Translations under genes and position numbers: made by a program | From: [Flexibacter] sp. ATCC 35208 | GTDB taxonomy: Bacteria; Bacteroidota; Bacteroidia; Chitinophagales; Chitinophagaceae | Reading direction: 5' to 3' | Assembly: GCF_001975825.1 (NCBI RefSeq) | Contig: NZ_MTKN01000012.1 | Span: 62,001-126,000, forward strand | DNA length: 64,000 nt | In this document: piece after piece, positions 45,518 through 54,936 of the stretch | Layout: each line of letters opens with the position of its first letter | How positions within the stretch are numbered: position 1 is the stretch's first letter | Notes under the pieces: model-generated | The model's database searches: none | Told to the model about the DNA's origin: nothing | What the model saw: the letters and a program-made list of their open reading frames with translations, nothing else

Positions 45518-46894
45518 TTATTGTCTGACATTCTGCACCATATTAGGATTGTTCGCCAGTACTGTTTGGGTAAATGGCATCACGTACCTGCCAGACAAAG
45601 GTGGTAAGGTGGCGATCACCGTACTGTCATCCTGTTTTCTGGTAAGCGTAACCTGCGTATTGGTATTCACATTAAACCGCTTCAGATCGAACGTACGTAA
45701 TCCGCCACGTACAAACAATTCACGGCGACGTTCTCTCAATACATAACTCAACGCAGTATCCGCATTACTCGTTGTTACTTGTACATAAGACCTGATCCTT
45801 TTAGCAGCCAGTGTATTGACAAGGGTTACAGCTCCGGCAGCATCTCCTTTACGGGCCAGGCATTCCGCTTTTGTCAGCATGACTTCAGGAACGCTTACGC
45901 TGAAGTCAGAAAACAAGGTGGTCGCACCATTGTAAGTAGACGTTCTGTAATAATATCCGCTGAGCCGGGTATTATATCTGCCATCATAGTAAGACAATAA
46001 GGAATAGAGGGAGGAACTTAGCTGGAAAGAATAACTAGACAGTGAATAGAAATTTTGCTCATATGCCACCTTGGCCATGAGGATTTCAGGGTTTGTGCGC
46101 AGGTCTATCAACTGTGTGGCACCTGAATAACTGGATGAAATATCCATGAGTGAACTAGCCAGTGCCAATGAAGAATCTGCATACAATAATGCGGAATCAT
46201 AAGTAGCCTTATAGAGATAAGCACGGGACAAAAGCGCATATCCTGCGGCCTTTCCGGGATGGATAATATTACGGCCCATGCCGGCCAGATAGGGGTTATT
46301 CACCGCCTGTCGCAAATCAGTGATCACTTTGTCGTACACCTCTTTTACAGTTGCCCTGGATGGCTTGGCAGATGCATCTGGCGATAGTACTAAAGGCACT
46401 GCCAGATCAGTAGCTGCGGTCGCACTGTTATATCCTGCCCCGTAAATATTCGCCAGTTGTAAATAATAGTAGCTTCGCTGAATGAGCGCCTGTGAGATCA
46501 CATTACTCCGGTTCTCCACTGTATTGACAGAATCCTGTGGTGCGGAACCAACCCTGTTCATGATAATATTCATTTGTAGAATACGGCTATAAGAGCTGCT
46601 ATACATGTAATCTTCATCTGCAGGATTCCATATCACATTGCTCCAGAGGTATGTGCGGGTATAAAAATTATCCTGCCCGCTCAATTCTACATTTGTCAAA
46701 CGTACATCATCACTCATTAAATCAGACAGCATATAATTGCCAACAGCCAGTGAGTCTGAATTCAACATCTCCTGGAAGTCAGCTATGGTAGTAGGATTAA
46801 CAGACTGTGTCGATGGATTCACATCAAGGAATTTTTCACAACCAGTGAACACAATTACCATCAGTAAAAAACAAATCATCTTATTCATTGCCAT
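45518..46894 (-). CDS. SusD/RagB-family surface lipoprotein, locus B
   Basis: A 458-aa lipoprotein (FTGC-EK lipobox, Cys19). It has the SusD-like N-terminal domain (FLDVNPSTQSVNPTTIADFQ), TPR-like helices (RSYYYLQLANIYGAGYNSAT) and the RagB/SusD C-terminal domain ending YVMPFTQTVLANNPNM. It forms the ligand-binding lid of the SusC at 46913, with an 18-bp gap. Confidence 0.93.
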   Translation of the reverse strand: MAMNKMICFLLMVIVFTGCEKFLDVNPSTQSVNPTTIADFQEMLNSDSLAVGNYMLSDLMSDDVRLTNVELSGQDNFYTRTYLWSNVIWNPADEDYMYSSSYSRILQMNIIMNRVGSAPQDSVNTVENRSNVISQALIQRSYYYLQLANIYGAGYNSATAATDLAVPLVLSPDASAKPSRATVKEVYDKVITDLRQAVNNPYLAGMGRNIIHPGKAAGYALLSRAYLYKATYDSALLYADSSLALASSLMDISSSYSGATQLIDLRTNPEILMAKVAYEQNFYSLSSYSFQLSSSLYSLLSYYDGRYNTRLSGYYYRTSTYNGATTLFSDFSVSVPEVMLTKAECLARKGDAAGAVTLVNTLAAKRIRSYVQVTTSNADTALSYVLRERRRELFVRGGLRTFDLKRFNVNTNTQVTLTRKQDDSTVIATLPPLSGRYVMPFTQTVLANNPNMVQNVRQ

Positions 46895-46912
46895 GTGTTT
46901 AAAGATTCAACA

Positions 46913-49900
46913 TTAGAGACCGATCATGAAACTGCATGAATACTGTTTAGGAATAGGCATTCCCATCACACCGTTAGAACCGACCACGGAGGGATCCATA
47001 TGGTATTTATTTTGTGTCCACATGGCCAGGTTCTGTCCCTGAAGGGTAACCAACGCACTGTTCAGTTTCATTCTTTTCACCAGTTGCTGTGGGAACCTCC
47101 AGCCAATCATTACTTCCTGCAAGCGGATGAAGTTGGCGGACATTACACTATTCGTTGAATTGTTCGTAACAAAACCACGGAAACTATTGGAGCCATCTTT
47201 TGTCATCGCAGGAACATCTGTATGTAATTCATCTCCTTCTTTTTTCCATCTGTACCGTATCAAACTGCTATTGGCCACATCAGTAGACGGAGTAGGAATA
47301 AATCTTTTCATCACAGCGCCCCAGCTAAAGGTTAGTGCGGCTCTTCCAAAAAAGGATCCCCAGGCCACTTCATGTATAAATCCACCGTTCCATGGGGCTC
47401 TCAGTACACCAGCATAGGTCAATGAAGTAGCGAGGGTAGTACTGTCCAATACAGCCGTTTTTTTGCCTTCTTTATCGTAGATCTGAGGATTGCCCTTGTT
47501 ATCCAGACCTGCCCATTTAAAGGCCCAGAGATTGCTTGTATTATAACCGTCACGGTAAGCTGTGGCATAAGCATCGGTTGCGGTAAAACCCGGGGTAGGT
47601 ACAGACTTTGCGACATTGACATTGTAGGCGCCGTTTAATGTAACGGTGTAGGAGAATTTCGTTGTCTTTACAAAATCTGACTTCAGGAAAAACTCTATTC
47701 CTTTATTCACGATATTGCTATAGGCTATCTGGCTACTAAGGCCACTGGATGCATCTGCAGCGACGGAGATACTACTATTCACACCTGATGAGGTGCGGTT
47801 ATAATACCTTACATCCAGCATATACTGGTCATGGAGAATACCTATCCGGACCCTTGTTTCATAATTGAGGTTGCGGGGTGGCAACGTAGTGAATGTACTG
47901 TTGGTCGCCATTGTATAAGAACCGCCGCCGGCCACATTGGTACCCATCATTAAATCGAGTCCCTGGTAAGAGCTGATATTCTGTATCAAACCGTCAATAT
48001 CCAAAGTACTTATGAGGTTAGAATGAAAGTATTTTTCTTTTGCCAGGTTATATTTCAGCACGCCATTGACCTGCGATTGTCCTTCAGGAGATTTATTGTA
48101 AGTGACCATGGTGCTGAATAACCCCTTGCGCAGGTTAGCTTTCAGGGATGCACTTACATAATGGATCACCGCGCTGCTGTCACCCGCCGTTGTTAAGTCA
48201 GTACTACCTGTACTGCTCAACCCTGTCATCTTTTGGGTGTTATATCCAACAGACAATTCATATCTTCCTCTGCCCAAACCCACTTTCACACGCTGATAAA
48301 TATTCCGGGAAGACTGGCCACTCTGTTGAGTAGGAGAATAACCATTTACCCATATTCCATAGTCATCCCAATATACCTGCTGGTATCTGCTGGTAGCAAA
48401 ATTGACAGGCAGATCGGGCATCAGCATCGTCGTAATACCTGTAGCAACCGCCACATCATCGATCCATTTGTTGACAGGTTCTTTGAACAATTCAGCACTA
48501 CCCTCTACGTTATAATTCGTCAACGTGGAGTATTTTGAAGTCTGGCCATAGGTTGGGTTCAGCACACTGTTATAACGGCCGGACAAGGTGAATCGCTTAT
48601 TGTATGTATATCTTGCTGCCCCGTTCCAGTTGATATTCCTTGAATTTGTATTCAGTAAGTTGACAGGCACGACCAGGCTGGAAGGATAGACTGTTGCACC
48701 CTGGCCGGCAAACAATGCATAATAGTTTGCGATCGAAGCATTCGGATCAGGAGTAGGCAGATATATAGGCGCACCGGTACCGGTAGTTGAATTATAACCA
48801 TACAATACATAATTGCCAGGGCGTCTGTAACCTACGCTGGCTGCGCCACCGCCTACAGATAGTTCAATCTCATTCCTGCCGAATGCTTTATTGTACGCTA
48901 AACCGGATCGCACGTTCCATTCTTTGTTAGTGCTTTTACTCCTGTTCAGGATATCACCATAGGGTATATAAAATTTCACCCCGTTTTGATAATACTGACC
49001 GTATTGATTGACCAGCTGCCTGGCGTAACTGGATGATTTATCATAAAATAAATCGGTGGTATTATCCTGTAAAGTATTTAACACCGAAGCACTCCATTGT
49101 AATCCGGGTAGTAATTTCCAATTGAGGTTTAACCTGGATTGGGCCTGCAGACTTTTATCCGTCGAATTATTCACCCGTGCATCTTCCAGCAGGTTCACCC
49201 CGTTGTTATAGTAGCCTTTGCTCATAATAATATCATTCGCATCAGGGTTGAACGATGAATAATCGTATACATATTTTCCATTATTATCGAGCAACATCTG
49301 GTAAGGCTGTATCGTTAAGTTGCTGGGATTTACACTATAGCCTGCGCGACTTGTCACACTGGCTATATATAAAGTCCAGCCGATACTCAGGTTGTCATGC
49401 AGCAGGTTAAACCCGTTATTGGCATTCAGGCTGACGGTCCTGTTTGACCCGTTCAGCGCATTATCACTACTGGTGGCGTACCCGCCGATTAAGGAGAATT
49501 TATATTTATTAGTGCCTCCGATTACAGACAGGGAATGATTCTGGTTAAATGAATTTTGCTGCAGCATGTTCAGCTGAGCGGAGTTGTCCAGTCGTCCCAG
49601 CGAATCCCAGCTTGCATTAAACCCTTCCTGCGTAATCATATTATTATGCAGCTTGCTGAGCAACCGGGCAGCAGGTGTGATCTGGAAGGTGTTGTTGGGG
49701 TTATAGGTGTTTTGGTTAAATAAAGTATCTGATTGTCTTACATAGTCCAGCACATCTCCGGTTGAGGGCAGATAGAGTTTTTCCCTGTTAAATTTAGGTG
49801 CAGGGGTATAGTATAAATTTACAGAGTAGTTGACATGGATCTCCCCGGTTTTACCTTGCCTGGTTCTCACCATGATGATCCCATTAATGGCTTTAGGTCC

Positions 49901-51010
49901 CCATTTCACGAGTTCCTTTGGGTCTTTGACCACTTCTACCGATTCTACATTGCTCATAGGAAAATCGGCGGGGAAACCCTCTCTTGGAAAGCCATCAATT
50001 ACGATCAGCATTCCATCTGTATTGCCGGCAAATGAGTTGGATCCACGTAATTCAGGCACCAGTGTAGTAGAAACCCGGGTAGCAAAGCGAACCTGGTAGA
50101 TGTTTTTATTCATCCATGTGGGAAAATTGCCGGAGAGAAATGCATCCAATACTAACTGACCATAAGTAGGATAGGCTTTCACAAACTGTTCGGGCGTCAT
50201 AAATGTCCAGAGCAGCCTTGGGTTATACACCCCAATACTGGTGATTGATCTGACGGTCGTACTTCTCGTTTGCAAACTCAATCCCGGCACAGTACCCTGT
50301 AAGATCTGTCCCAGGTTCATATAGCTACGGTTGGTCAGGTCTATCTGCAAAGTAGGATCTTTTACCTTTGCGGTGTTGGAAATATTAACAGCACCTAAAG
50401 TGGTTTCTAATTGTTCCAGGTTGATAGATAAACGCCCCATGTTTGTCTGGACCTTTACCTTGTAAGGTTTAAAGCCAACATAGGAGATAGAAAGTATACT
50501 CCCTCTGGGAACAGCGATCACAAAACGACCATCCCTATTGGTGGTCACACCTGCAGAACCATTCAGTGCTTTTACAGAAGCACCGATCAGCACAGATCCG
50601 TCTGCACCACTCACCTGCCCTGTTACTACCACCGTGGTATCTTCTGCCATTTGCTGAGACAGGTTTTCCTTCGGCCTTTCAGTAATAATGATATTACGGT
50701 CTACAATTTTGTAGGTAACAGGCTGACCGTCGAAACAGCGGGCCAGTACAGCAGACAGTGGTTGATTGGAAAAAGACGCCGTAATAGGCCGTGTATTTTT
50801 CATTAGCTCCTTTGTATACACGATTCCATAACCACTTTGTGCCTTGATAGTAGTTAATACCGATTGTAAGCTGGCATTGTTTACACTGAATGAAATAGAA
50901 GACTGCGCAATGACGTCGGGCATGAAGAGCATCAATTGCAGCACCAGATATCCCCGGGTAAAGACAATACATAGCCGTCTCCACATCCGTGAAGTAATTT
51001 TTAGATTCAT
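46913..51010 (-). CDS. Large SusC/RagA TonB-dependent receptor with STN domain, locus B
   Basis: A protein of about 1365 aa (1376 if started at 51043), longer than the usual 1000-1150 aa. The start at 51010 (MNLKITSRMWRR…) gives a better signal peptide ending …MPDVIAQ. The STN domain follows (ISFSVNNASLQSVLTTIKAQ), then a CarboxypepD_reg-like domain (DGSVLIGASVKALNGSAGVT) and the plug (VESVEVVKDPKELVKWGPKA; NGIIMVRTRQGKTGEI). The barrel reaches the C-terminal CSFMIGL. The STN domain links it to the FecR and ECF sigma genes upstream. Confidence 0.94.
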   Translation of the reverse strand: MNLKITSRMWRRLCIVFTRGYLVLQLMLFMPDVIAQSSISFSVNNASLQSVLTTIKAQSGYGIVYTKELMKNTRPITASFSNQPLSAVLARCFDGQPVTYKIVDRNIIITERPKENLSQQMAEDTTVVVTGQVSGADGSVLIGASVKALNGSAGVTTNRDGRFVIAVPRGSILSISYVGFKPYKVKVQTNMGRLSINLEQLETTLGAVNISNTAKVKDPTLQIDLTNRSYMNLGQILQGTVPGLSLQTRSTTVRSITSIGVYNPRLLWTFMTPEQFVKAYPTYGQLVLDAFLSGNFPTWMNKNIYQVRFATRVSTTLVPELRGSNSFAGNTDGMLIVIDGFPREGFPADFPMSNVESVEVVKDPKELVKWGPKAINGIIMVRTRQGKTGEIHVNYSVNLYYTPAPKFNREKLYLPSTGDVLDYVRQSDTLFNQNTYNPNNTFQITPAARLLSKLHNNMITQEGFNASWDSLGRLDNSAQLNMLQQNSFNQNHSLSVIGGTNKYKFSLIGGYATSSDNALNGSNRTVSLNANNGFNLLHDNLSIGWTLYIASVTSRAGYSVNPSNLTIQPYQMLLDNNGKYVYDYSSFNPDANDIIMSKGYYNNGVNLLEDARVNNSTDKSLQAQSRLNLNWKLLPGLQWSASVLNTLQDNTTDLFYDKSSSYARQLVNQYGQYYQNGVKFYIPYGDILNRSKSTNKEWNVRSGLAYNKAFGRNEIELSVGGGAASVGYRRPGNYVLYGYNSTTGTGAPIYLPTPDPNASIANYYALFAGQGATVYPSSLVVPVNLLNTNSRNINWNGAARYTYNKRFTLSGRYNSVLNPTYGQTSKYSTLTNYNVEGSAELFKEPVNKWIDDVAVATGITTMLMPDLPVNFATSRYQQVYWDDYGIWVNGYSPTQQSGQSSRNIYQRVKVGLGRGRYELSVGYNTQKMTGLSSTGSTDLTTAGDSSAVIHYVSASLKANLRKGLFSTMVTYNKSPEGQSQVNGVLKYNLAKEKYFHSNLISTLDIDGLIQNISSYQGLDLMMGTNVAGGGSYTMATNSTFTTLPPRNLNYETRVRIGILHDQYMLDVRYYNRTSSGVNSSISVAADASSGLSSQIAYSNIVNKGIEFFLKSDFVKTTKFSYTVTLNGAYNVNVAKSVPTPGFTATDAYATAYRDGYNTSNLWAFKWAGLDNKGNPQIYDKEGKKTAVLDSTTLATSLTYAGVLRAPWNGGFIHEVAWGSFFGRAALTFSWGAVMKRFIPTPSTDVANSSLIRYRWKKEGDELHTDVPAMTKDGSNSFRGFVTNNSTNSVMSANFIRLQEVMIGWRFPQQLVKRMKLNSALVTLQGQNLAMWTQNKYHMDPSVVGSNGVMGMPIPKQYSCSFMIGL

Positions 51011-51084
51011 AGTCGGAGGATTAAGTACCGTAACGCTGGCCACACGTCTACGGCTTTTTTTTGGTTGATTATTAAATGTTGGTT

Positions 51085-52260
51085 TTATCTGAACGGCAAA
51101 ACTGTTACTACATCACCATCTATTCTAAATTTGGCTGATTTTGTCAGCATGATCATCTCTAATATCTTCTTTAACGGCACCTCTCTGCTGATTTCAATAG
51201 TTACACCTGTGGCTGTATTGAAATCGCCTGCATATACTACATCTACATTATACCAGCGCGACAGTTCCTCCATAATGTCCCTGAGATCTGCATCTCTTAA
51301 TATAATCTGTTTGTTTTTCCAGGCGGTTACCTGCTCGATATCGGCATTGGTGATGCTCAGCCCACCGTTACCAGATCTGGCCATTTGACCGGGTTGCAGC
51401 ACCTGTCCTTTACTACCGTTGGGTGCTACTCTGACAGCGCCATTTACCAGTGTGGTATAGGTAATAGCAGGCTGATAGGCTCTTACATCAAAGGCTGTTC
51501 CCAATACCTGAACCTCCGTACCATTTACAGCTACAATGAATGGTCGCTTCGGATCGTGTGTCACTTCGAAATAAGCTTCACCGGTCAGTTGTACTTCACG
51601 TTGATTCCCTGAAAACCGGTTCGGGAACCGGATGGAAGAAGCTGCATTTAACCATACTACAGTACCATCCCCAAGCACTAATTTATACTCTCCCCCTTTG
51701 GGTGTGATCAGCGTATTATAAGTCGGCATTTCTTTGGTGTTGTTTTTTGCCTGGTATGACAATACACCTTGTTGTTGTTGTACCTGTACACCATTGCCCT
51801 CCGTAAAACTGGAATCGCGCGCTTTGTCTAACCCGATTGTATGGCCATTTGCCATTACGAGGCGGGCTTTTGTGGTGCCGGGAGGAACTTCGTTGCCAAT
51901 GACAACGTACTCCATGGCTGGTTCTTTTGGCGCCTTCAGGTATTGCAGACCTGCAGCGATCATAATTAAAATAGCTGCTGCTGCAGACAGGTAAATGAAG
52001 GTGCGTCGCTGTTTGTTCTTCTTTATTTTATGATGAATTGAGCCGATCACATTTTCCATATTATAATTATGGAGTGGTGTGGAAGTCCATTCATTAGTTG
52101 CGCCTTGTGAAATTTCGGCCCATAGTTCCCTGTTCTTTTCAGATAGGTTGATCCATGCATCCAACTCCGCCTGTTCATCCGGCGTGATATTGCCTGCTAT
52201 GTAATTTTTTACTAAGGCAGCAATCCGAAATGGCAATTCTAATGGTGGTTGGCTCATCAT
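51085..52260 (-). CDS. FecR-family anti-sigma factor, locus B
   Basis: A 391-aa protein with a cytoplasmic sigma-binding N-terminal region (about 1-85), a membrane helix (about 87-107, TFIYLSAAAAILIMIAAGLQ), a FecR periplasmic domain (TPKGGEYKLVLGDGTVVWLN; QLTGEAYFEVTHDPKRPF) and a C-terminal DUF4974 domain ending AKFRIDGDVVTVLPFR. It transmits the STN signal to the ECF sigma encoded 53 bp upstream. Confidence 0.93.
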   Translation of the reverse strand: MMSQPPLELPFRIAALVKNYIAGNITPDEQAELDAWINLSEKNRELWAEISQGATNEWTSTPLHNYNMENVIGSIHHKIKKNKQRRTFIYLSAAAAILIMIAAGLQYLKAPKEPAMEYVVIGNEVPPGTTKARLVMANGHTIGLDKARDSSFTEGNGVQVQQQQGVLSYQAKNNTKEMPTYNTLITPKGGEYKLVLGDGTVVWLNAASSIRFPNRFSGNQREVQLTGEAYFEVTHDPKRPFIVAVNGTEVQVLGTAFDVRAYQPAITYTTLVNGAVRVAPNGSKGQVLQPGQMARSGNGGLSITNADIEQVTAWKNKQIILRDADLRDIMEELSRWYNVDVVYAGDFNTATGVTIEISREVPLKKILEMIMLTKSAKFRIDGDVVTVLPFR

Positions 52261-52313
52261 AATATAATAACACCAAATGGGTGGTATTTGTCTAAAGGGT
52301 TTGAAAAAATATT

Positions 52314-52847
52314 TTAAATTAATAACAGCAGGAAAGTAAATGCTTTGTCAGACAGTGATTTTTTGAGCAGAGAAAGGCCTCTGGCTTTTTGATTGCGAAC
52401 AGTACTTTCGGTGATATTCAGTTGGTTGGCGATTTCATCTGTGCTTTTACCTTCCTGGAAGGTCATTTTTATCACTTTTTTACATTGTTCCGGCAGGGTG
52501 TTGATGGCGAGTTCGATTTCTCTCCATACTTCTGCGATGATGATGTTGTTGGTGATGTCATCTTCAGGAATGGGTGCAAGCGGGATGGATTCTTCTCGTT
52601 GTTGTTTTCTTCTATTGTCCCGGATGTAGTTCAGGCAGCGGTTTCTGGCAGATAAGTACAGGAAGTTTCTGATGCTGGTGTCATTGTCAAAGTTTTGTTC
52701 TTTTTCCCATAGTTTGACGAATACATCCTGGGCGATTTCCTGTGCTACAGCATGGTTGTCGATTATTTTTTCTGCAAAAAAGACGATAGCCGGGTAATAG
52801 TGTTTTACCACGGTATTAAATTCAGATGTTCTAGCTGTCCCAAACAT
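52314..52847 (-). CDS. ECF RNA polymerase sigma factor, locus B
   Basis: A protein of 177 aa when started at 52847 (MFGTARTSEFNTVVKHYYPA), the usual ECF length. A start at 52928 would add 27 residues that match no sigma domain. Region 2 contains AQEIAQDVFVKLWEKEQNF. Region 4 is the helix-turn-helix (KSTDEIANQLNITESTVRNQ). The order sigma, FecR, STN-SusC, SusD is the classical arrangement of Bacteroidota cell-surface signalling, so it probably drives the locus when the SusC ligand is present. Confidence 0.92.
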   Translation of the reverse strand: MFGTARTSEFNTVVKHYYPAIVFFAEKIIDNHAVAQEIAQDVFVKLWEKEQNFDNDTSIRNFLYLSARNRCLNYIRDNRRKQQREESIPLAPIPEDDITNNIIIAEVWREIELAINTLPEQCKKVIKMTFQEGKSTDEIANQLNITESTVRNQKARGLSLLKKSLSDKAFTFLLLLI

Positions 52848-52928
52848 ATTAACGGCCTTGCGGTTAAAATACAAAAAGTATGGGTTTTTTGAATGTTTTT
52901 TATTGTATTTGGGGGATAGCCATCTCAA

Positions 52929-53377
52929 AGGCAGTATGGAATTGGGTTAATTTGATACGGACCTGATCTGTTGTTTAGGCCTCGTATTCAATATCTGTTA
53001 AATATGGCAACTATGTCGTAATAATATTTAAAGCTGGAAGATATGTATCCATATAATAAAGCATCATCGGCGAAGTTTTTTACGGGTTTACGGGAAAAAA
53101 TTTCAATTGAACGTGCAATTTGAGGAAGATATCAAAGAACAAAATATCACTCTCGTGGTGCTGATATAACAGGAAAAGCAGTTAATCTTTACGCCATACA
53201 ACAGGGAAAAGACAAAAGTGGTGGTTGACGTAAAAAATGCTTAGTATAGACTGGGCTTGTGTAAGGGAGGAAAAGAGGCGCTTAAACAGGAAGATAAAGT
53301 GTCGACAAAGTATCGACAGGCTATAATGGATTGTTCAATGGACTAATTTGCGGGGAATAATAAATGAATTAAATCCT
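52929..53377. other. Intergenic region without a supported gene
   Basis: These 449 bp separate the divergent sigma gene and the lipoprotein gene. Short frames such as MYPYNKASSAKFFTGLREKI (from 53043) end quickly and match nothing that I recognise. The tract around 53150-53230 may be a decayed gene, but the evidence is weak. It presumably contains both promoters. Confidence 0.5.
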
Positions 53378-54208
53378 ATGAAGTTATCAAAATTTATCCC
53401 TGTGGCGTTTGTCTTAGCCCTTATCTTTAGTTGTAAAAAGGATAATAATAATGGGTCGGCGCCCACAGAACAGGCATATCTGCCTGCAACCTTCAAACTA
53501 ACTGTTTCTGACGGATCCTTCGCGAATTATGAGCTGACCTATAATGATGACAACAGCGTAGCAACACTAACGAGTTCCATGTCAACAAGTGAGGGGGAAA
53601 TAGATACTGCCCATTTTTCACACAACGCAAATGGAGATTGTGTGAAAGTAACTTTTACTAATAATATGGGCCTCGTAGGGGGGAGTGACTCACTCGTATA
53701 CCGTGATGGAAAGATGATCATATTACTGTTGGATAATGTAGGCATGGTGCAGGACAGCACCGTATTCACATTCAATAGCCAGGGAGATGTTATTATGATG
53801 GGTAATAAGGATACAGTTAGAAATGGCGACAGTAAATCGCTGTACTATACAGAATTTTCGATTATTAACGGGAATCCTCAAACTTTCACAACGTACAGCT
53901 ATTATGCTGCTTCTGCAACGACTCAGCCGCAAATAACAAACTTCACCTCCAACTATGCATACGATAATAAGTCAAACGCATTTCAGGCTGTATTTCGTGC
54001 TGATCCTATTCTTGTATATCTCCTGAGCAATTCTGCATTAGCATATATTTCTATGGGCAAAAATAATATAACAGGTATTACACAATCCGATTCACAGTAC
54101 GTTTTCGCCCTTACTTACGATACAGTTACAGGTTACCTGTCTTCTCAACAGACTACATTTATGGGAACAACGCTCACTATTGACTATACCTATGTTAAAT
54201 CGAAATAA
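53378..54208 (+). CDS. Lipoprotein of unknown function (DUF4595-like)
   Basis: A 276-aa lipoprotein; the start at 53378 gives MKLSKFIPVAFVLALIFSC-KK. A longer start at 53348 lacks a signal at its N terminus. After a short linker the body is a run of beta strands with YD/RHS-like spacing (YELTYNDDNSVATLTSSMST; DSLVYRDGKMIILLLDNVGM), as in DUF4595-like proteins of Bacteroidota. It is a single gene. The role is unknown. Confidence 0.78.
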   Translation: MKLSKFIPVAFVLALIFSCKKDNNNGSAPTEQAYLPATFKLTVSDGSFANYELTYNDDNSVATLTSSMSTSEGEIDTAHFSHNANGDCVKVTFTNNMGLVGGSDSLVYRDGKMIILLLDNVGMVQDSTVFTFNSQGDVIMMGNKDTVRNGDSKSLYYTEFSIINGNPQTFTTYSYYAASATTQPQITNFTSNYAYDNKSNAFQAVFRADPILVYLLSNSALAYISMGKNNITGITQSDSQYVFALTYDTVTGYLSSQQTTFMGTTLTIDYTYVKSK

Positions 54209-54363
54209 TTATACAAAAAGTCAGTATTGCTGCTGATCTTTTTTATGGTTCTACCCTGGACAGGTAAGTAATCGAACCTGGATATGGAGGATGTGTTGCT
54301 TTACTAAACCTCCTAACAACTGCCTGCAGCCTTCTTTCCATTTCACCTGTTTACGACAGCCTG

Positions 54364-54409
54364 ATCAAAACAAAATAGTCGCGGGTAATCGCGACTATTT
54401 TGTTTTGAT
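54364..54409. terminator. Strong hairpin after the lipoprotein gene
   Basis: A perfect 20-bp inverted repeat (54364-54383 with 54390-54409, loop GGTAAT) whose outer arms are A- and T-rich, so it could terminate either strand. It shares the core AGTCGCGnnTAATCGCGACT with the palindrome at 54748-54777. The 338 bp between the two holds no gene that I can support. Confidence 0.75.
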
Positions 54410-54747
54410 TATGAAGTGTAGTCGGAATCTCATAGATGGATTCGAGATACTTTGAATGACTGTGCTAGCCGAGGAAATAAGTCTTTAGAAATAGAAAAGC
54501 GCGATGGAATTGTAGTAATCCCAGACTGTATATCAAAAGAAGCATAATTGTATTTGGCTTTATCTTAAAAGAGGGCAGCGAGTTGCATAGATCAACTACT
54601 CTAGCCAATTTGAAATATAGGGTGTGGAACTTTACAATAATCAAAGACAATATTTATAGGGTAATACTTTACAAACAGGTATATTAAATCGATATAAAAC
54701 CTGAGATAGTGTTATTGGGTCGAAACGGATATAATCAATATAAAATG

Positions 54748-54777
54748 CAGAAAGTCGCGATTAATCGCGACTTTCTG
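54748..54777 (-). terminator. tRNA-Lys terminator, 30-bp perfect palindrome
   Basis: The 30 bp from 54748 to 54777 equal their own reverse complement (core GTCGCGATTAATCGCGAC) and lie 6 bp past the tRNA 3' end. On the - strand a T-rich stretch follows. Confidence 0.8.
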
Positions 54778-54783
54778 TATCTG

Positions 54784-54856
54784 TGATCCCGTTGGGACTC
54801 GAACCCAAGACCCATACATTAAAAGTGTATTGCTCTACCAACTGAGCTACGGAATC
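54784..54856 (-). tRNA. tRNA-Lys (anticodon UUU)
   Basis: A 73-nt cloverleaf. The acceptor GATTCCG pairs with CGGGATC (one G-U) before discriminator A. The D arm is GCTCAGTTGGTAGAGC, and the anticodon stem ATACA/TGTAT encloses loop CTTTTAA with anticodon TTT. The T arm carries GGGTTCGAGTCCC-type sequence. CCA is not encoded. It has its own consensus promoter and terminator. Confidence 0.96.
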
Positions 54857-54882
54857 ATTCCCTTTCTTCGTGATTGGGAGTG

Positions 54883-54913
54883 CAAAGATAGGAATTAAAT
54901 TATTTCTTCCAAA
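54883..54913 (-). promoter_or_regulatory. Consensus promoter of tRNA-Lys
   Basis: On the - strand, TTTG (54913-54910), a 19-bp spacer and TATCTTTG (54890-54883) match the Bacteroidota TTTG-N19-TAnnTTTG consensus exactly. The tRNA starts 26 bp later. Confidence 0.85.
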
Positions 54914-54936
54914 TCCAAACGCAATTATTTTTTAAA

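Noticed and set aside
48897..48912. Fifth copy of the LacI-type operator
   Set aside because: Only the left half (GCTAAACCGG) is present, inside the SusC coding sequence, without the second half of the palindrome.
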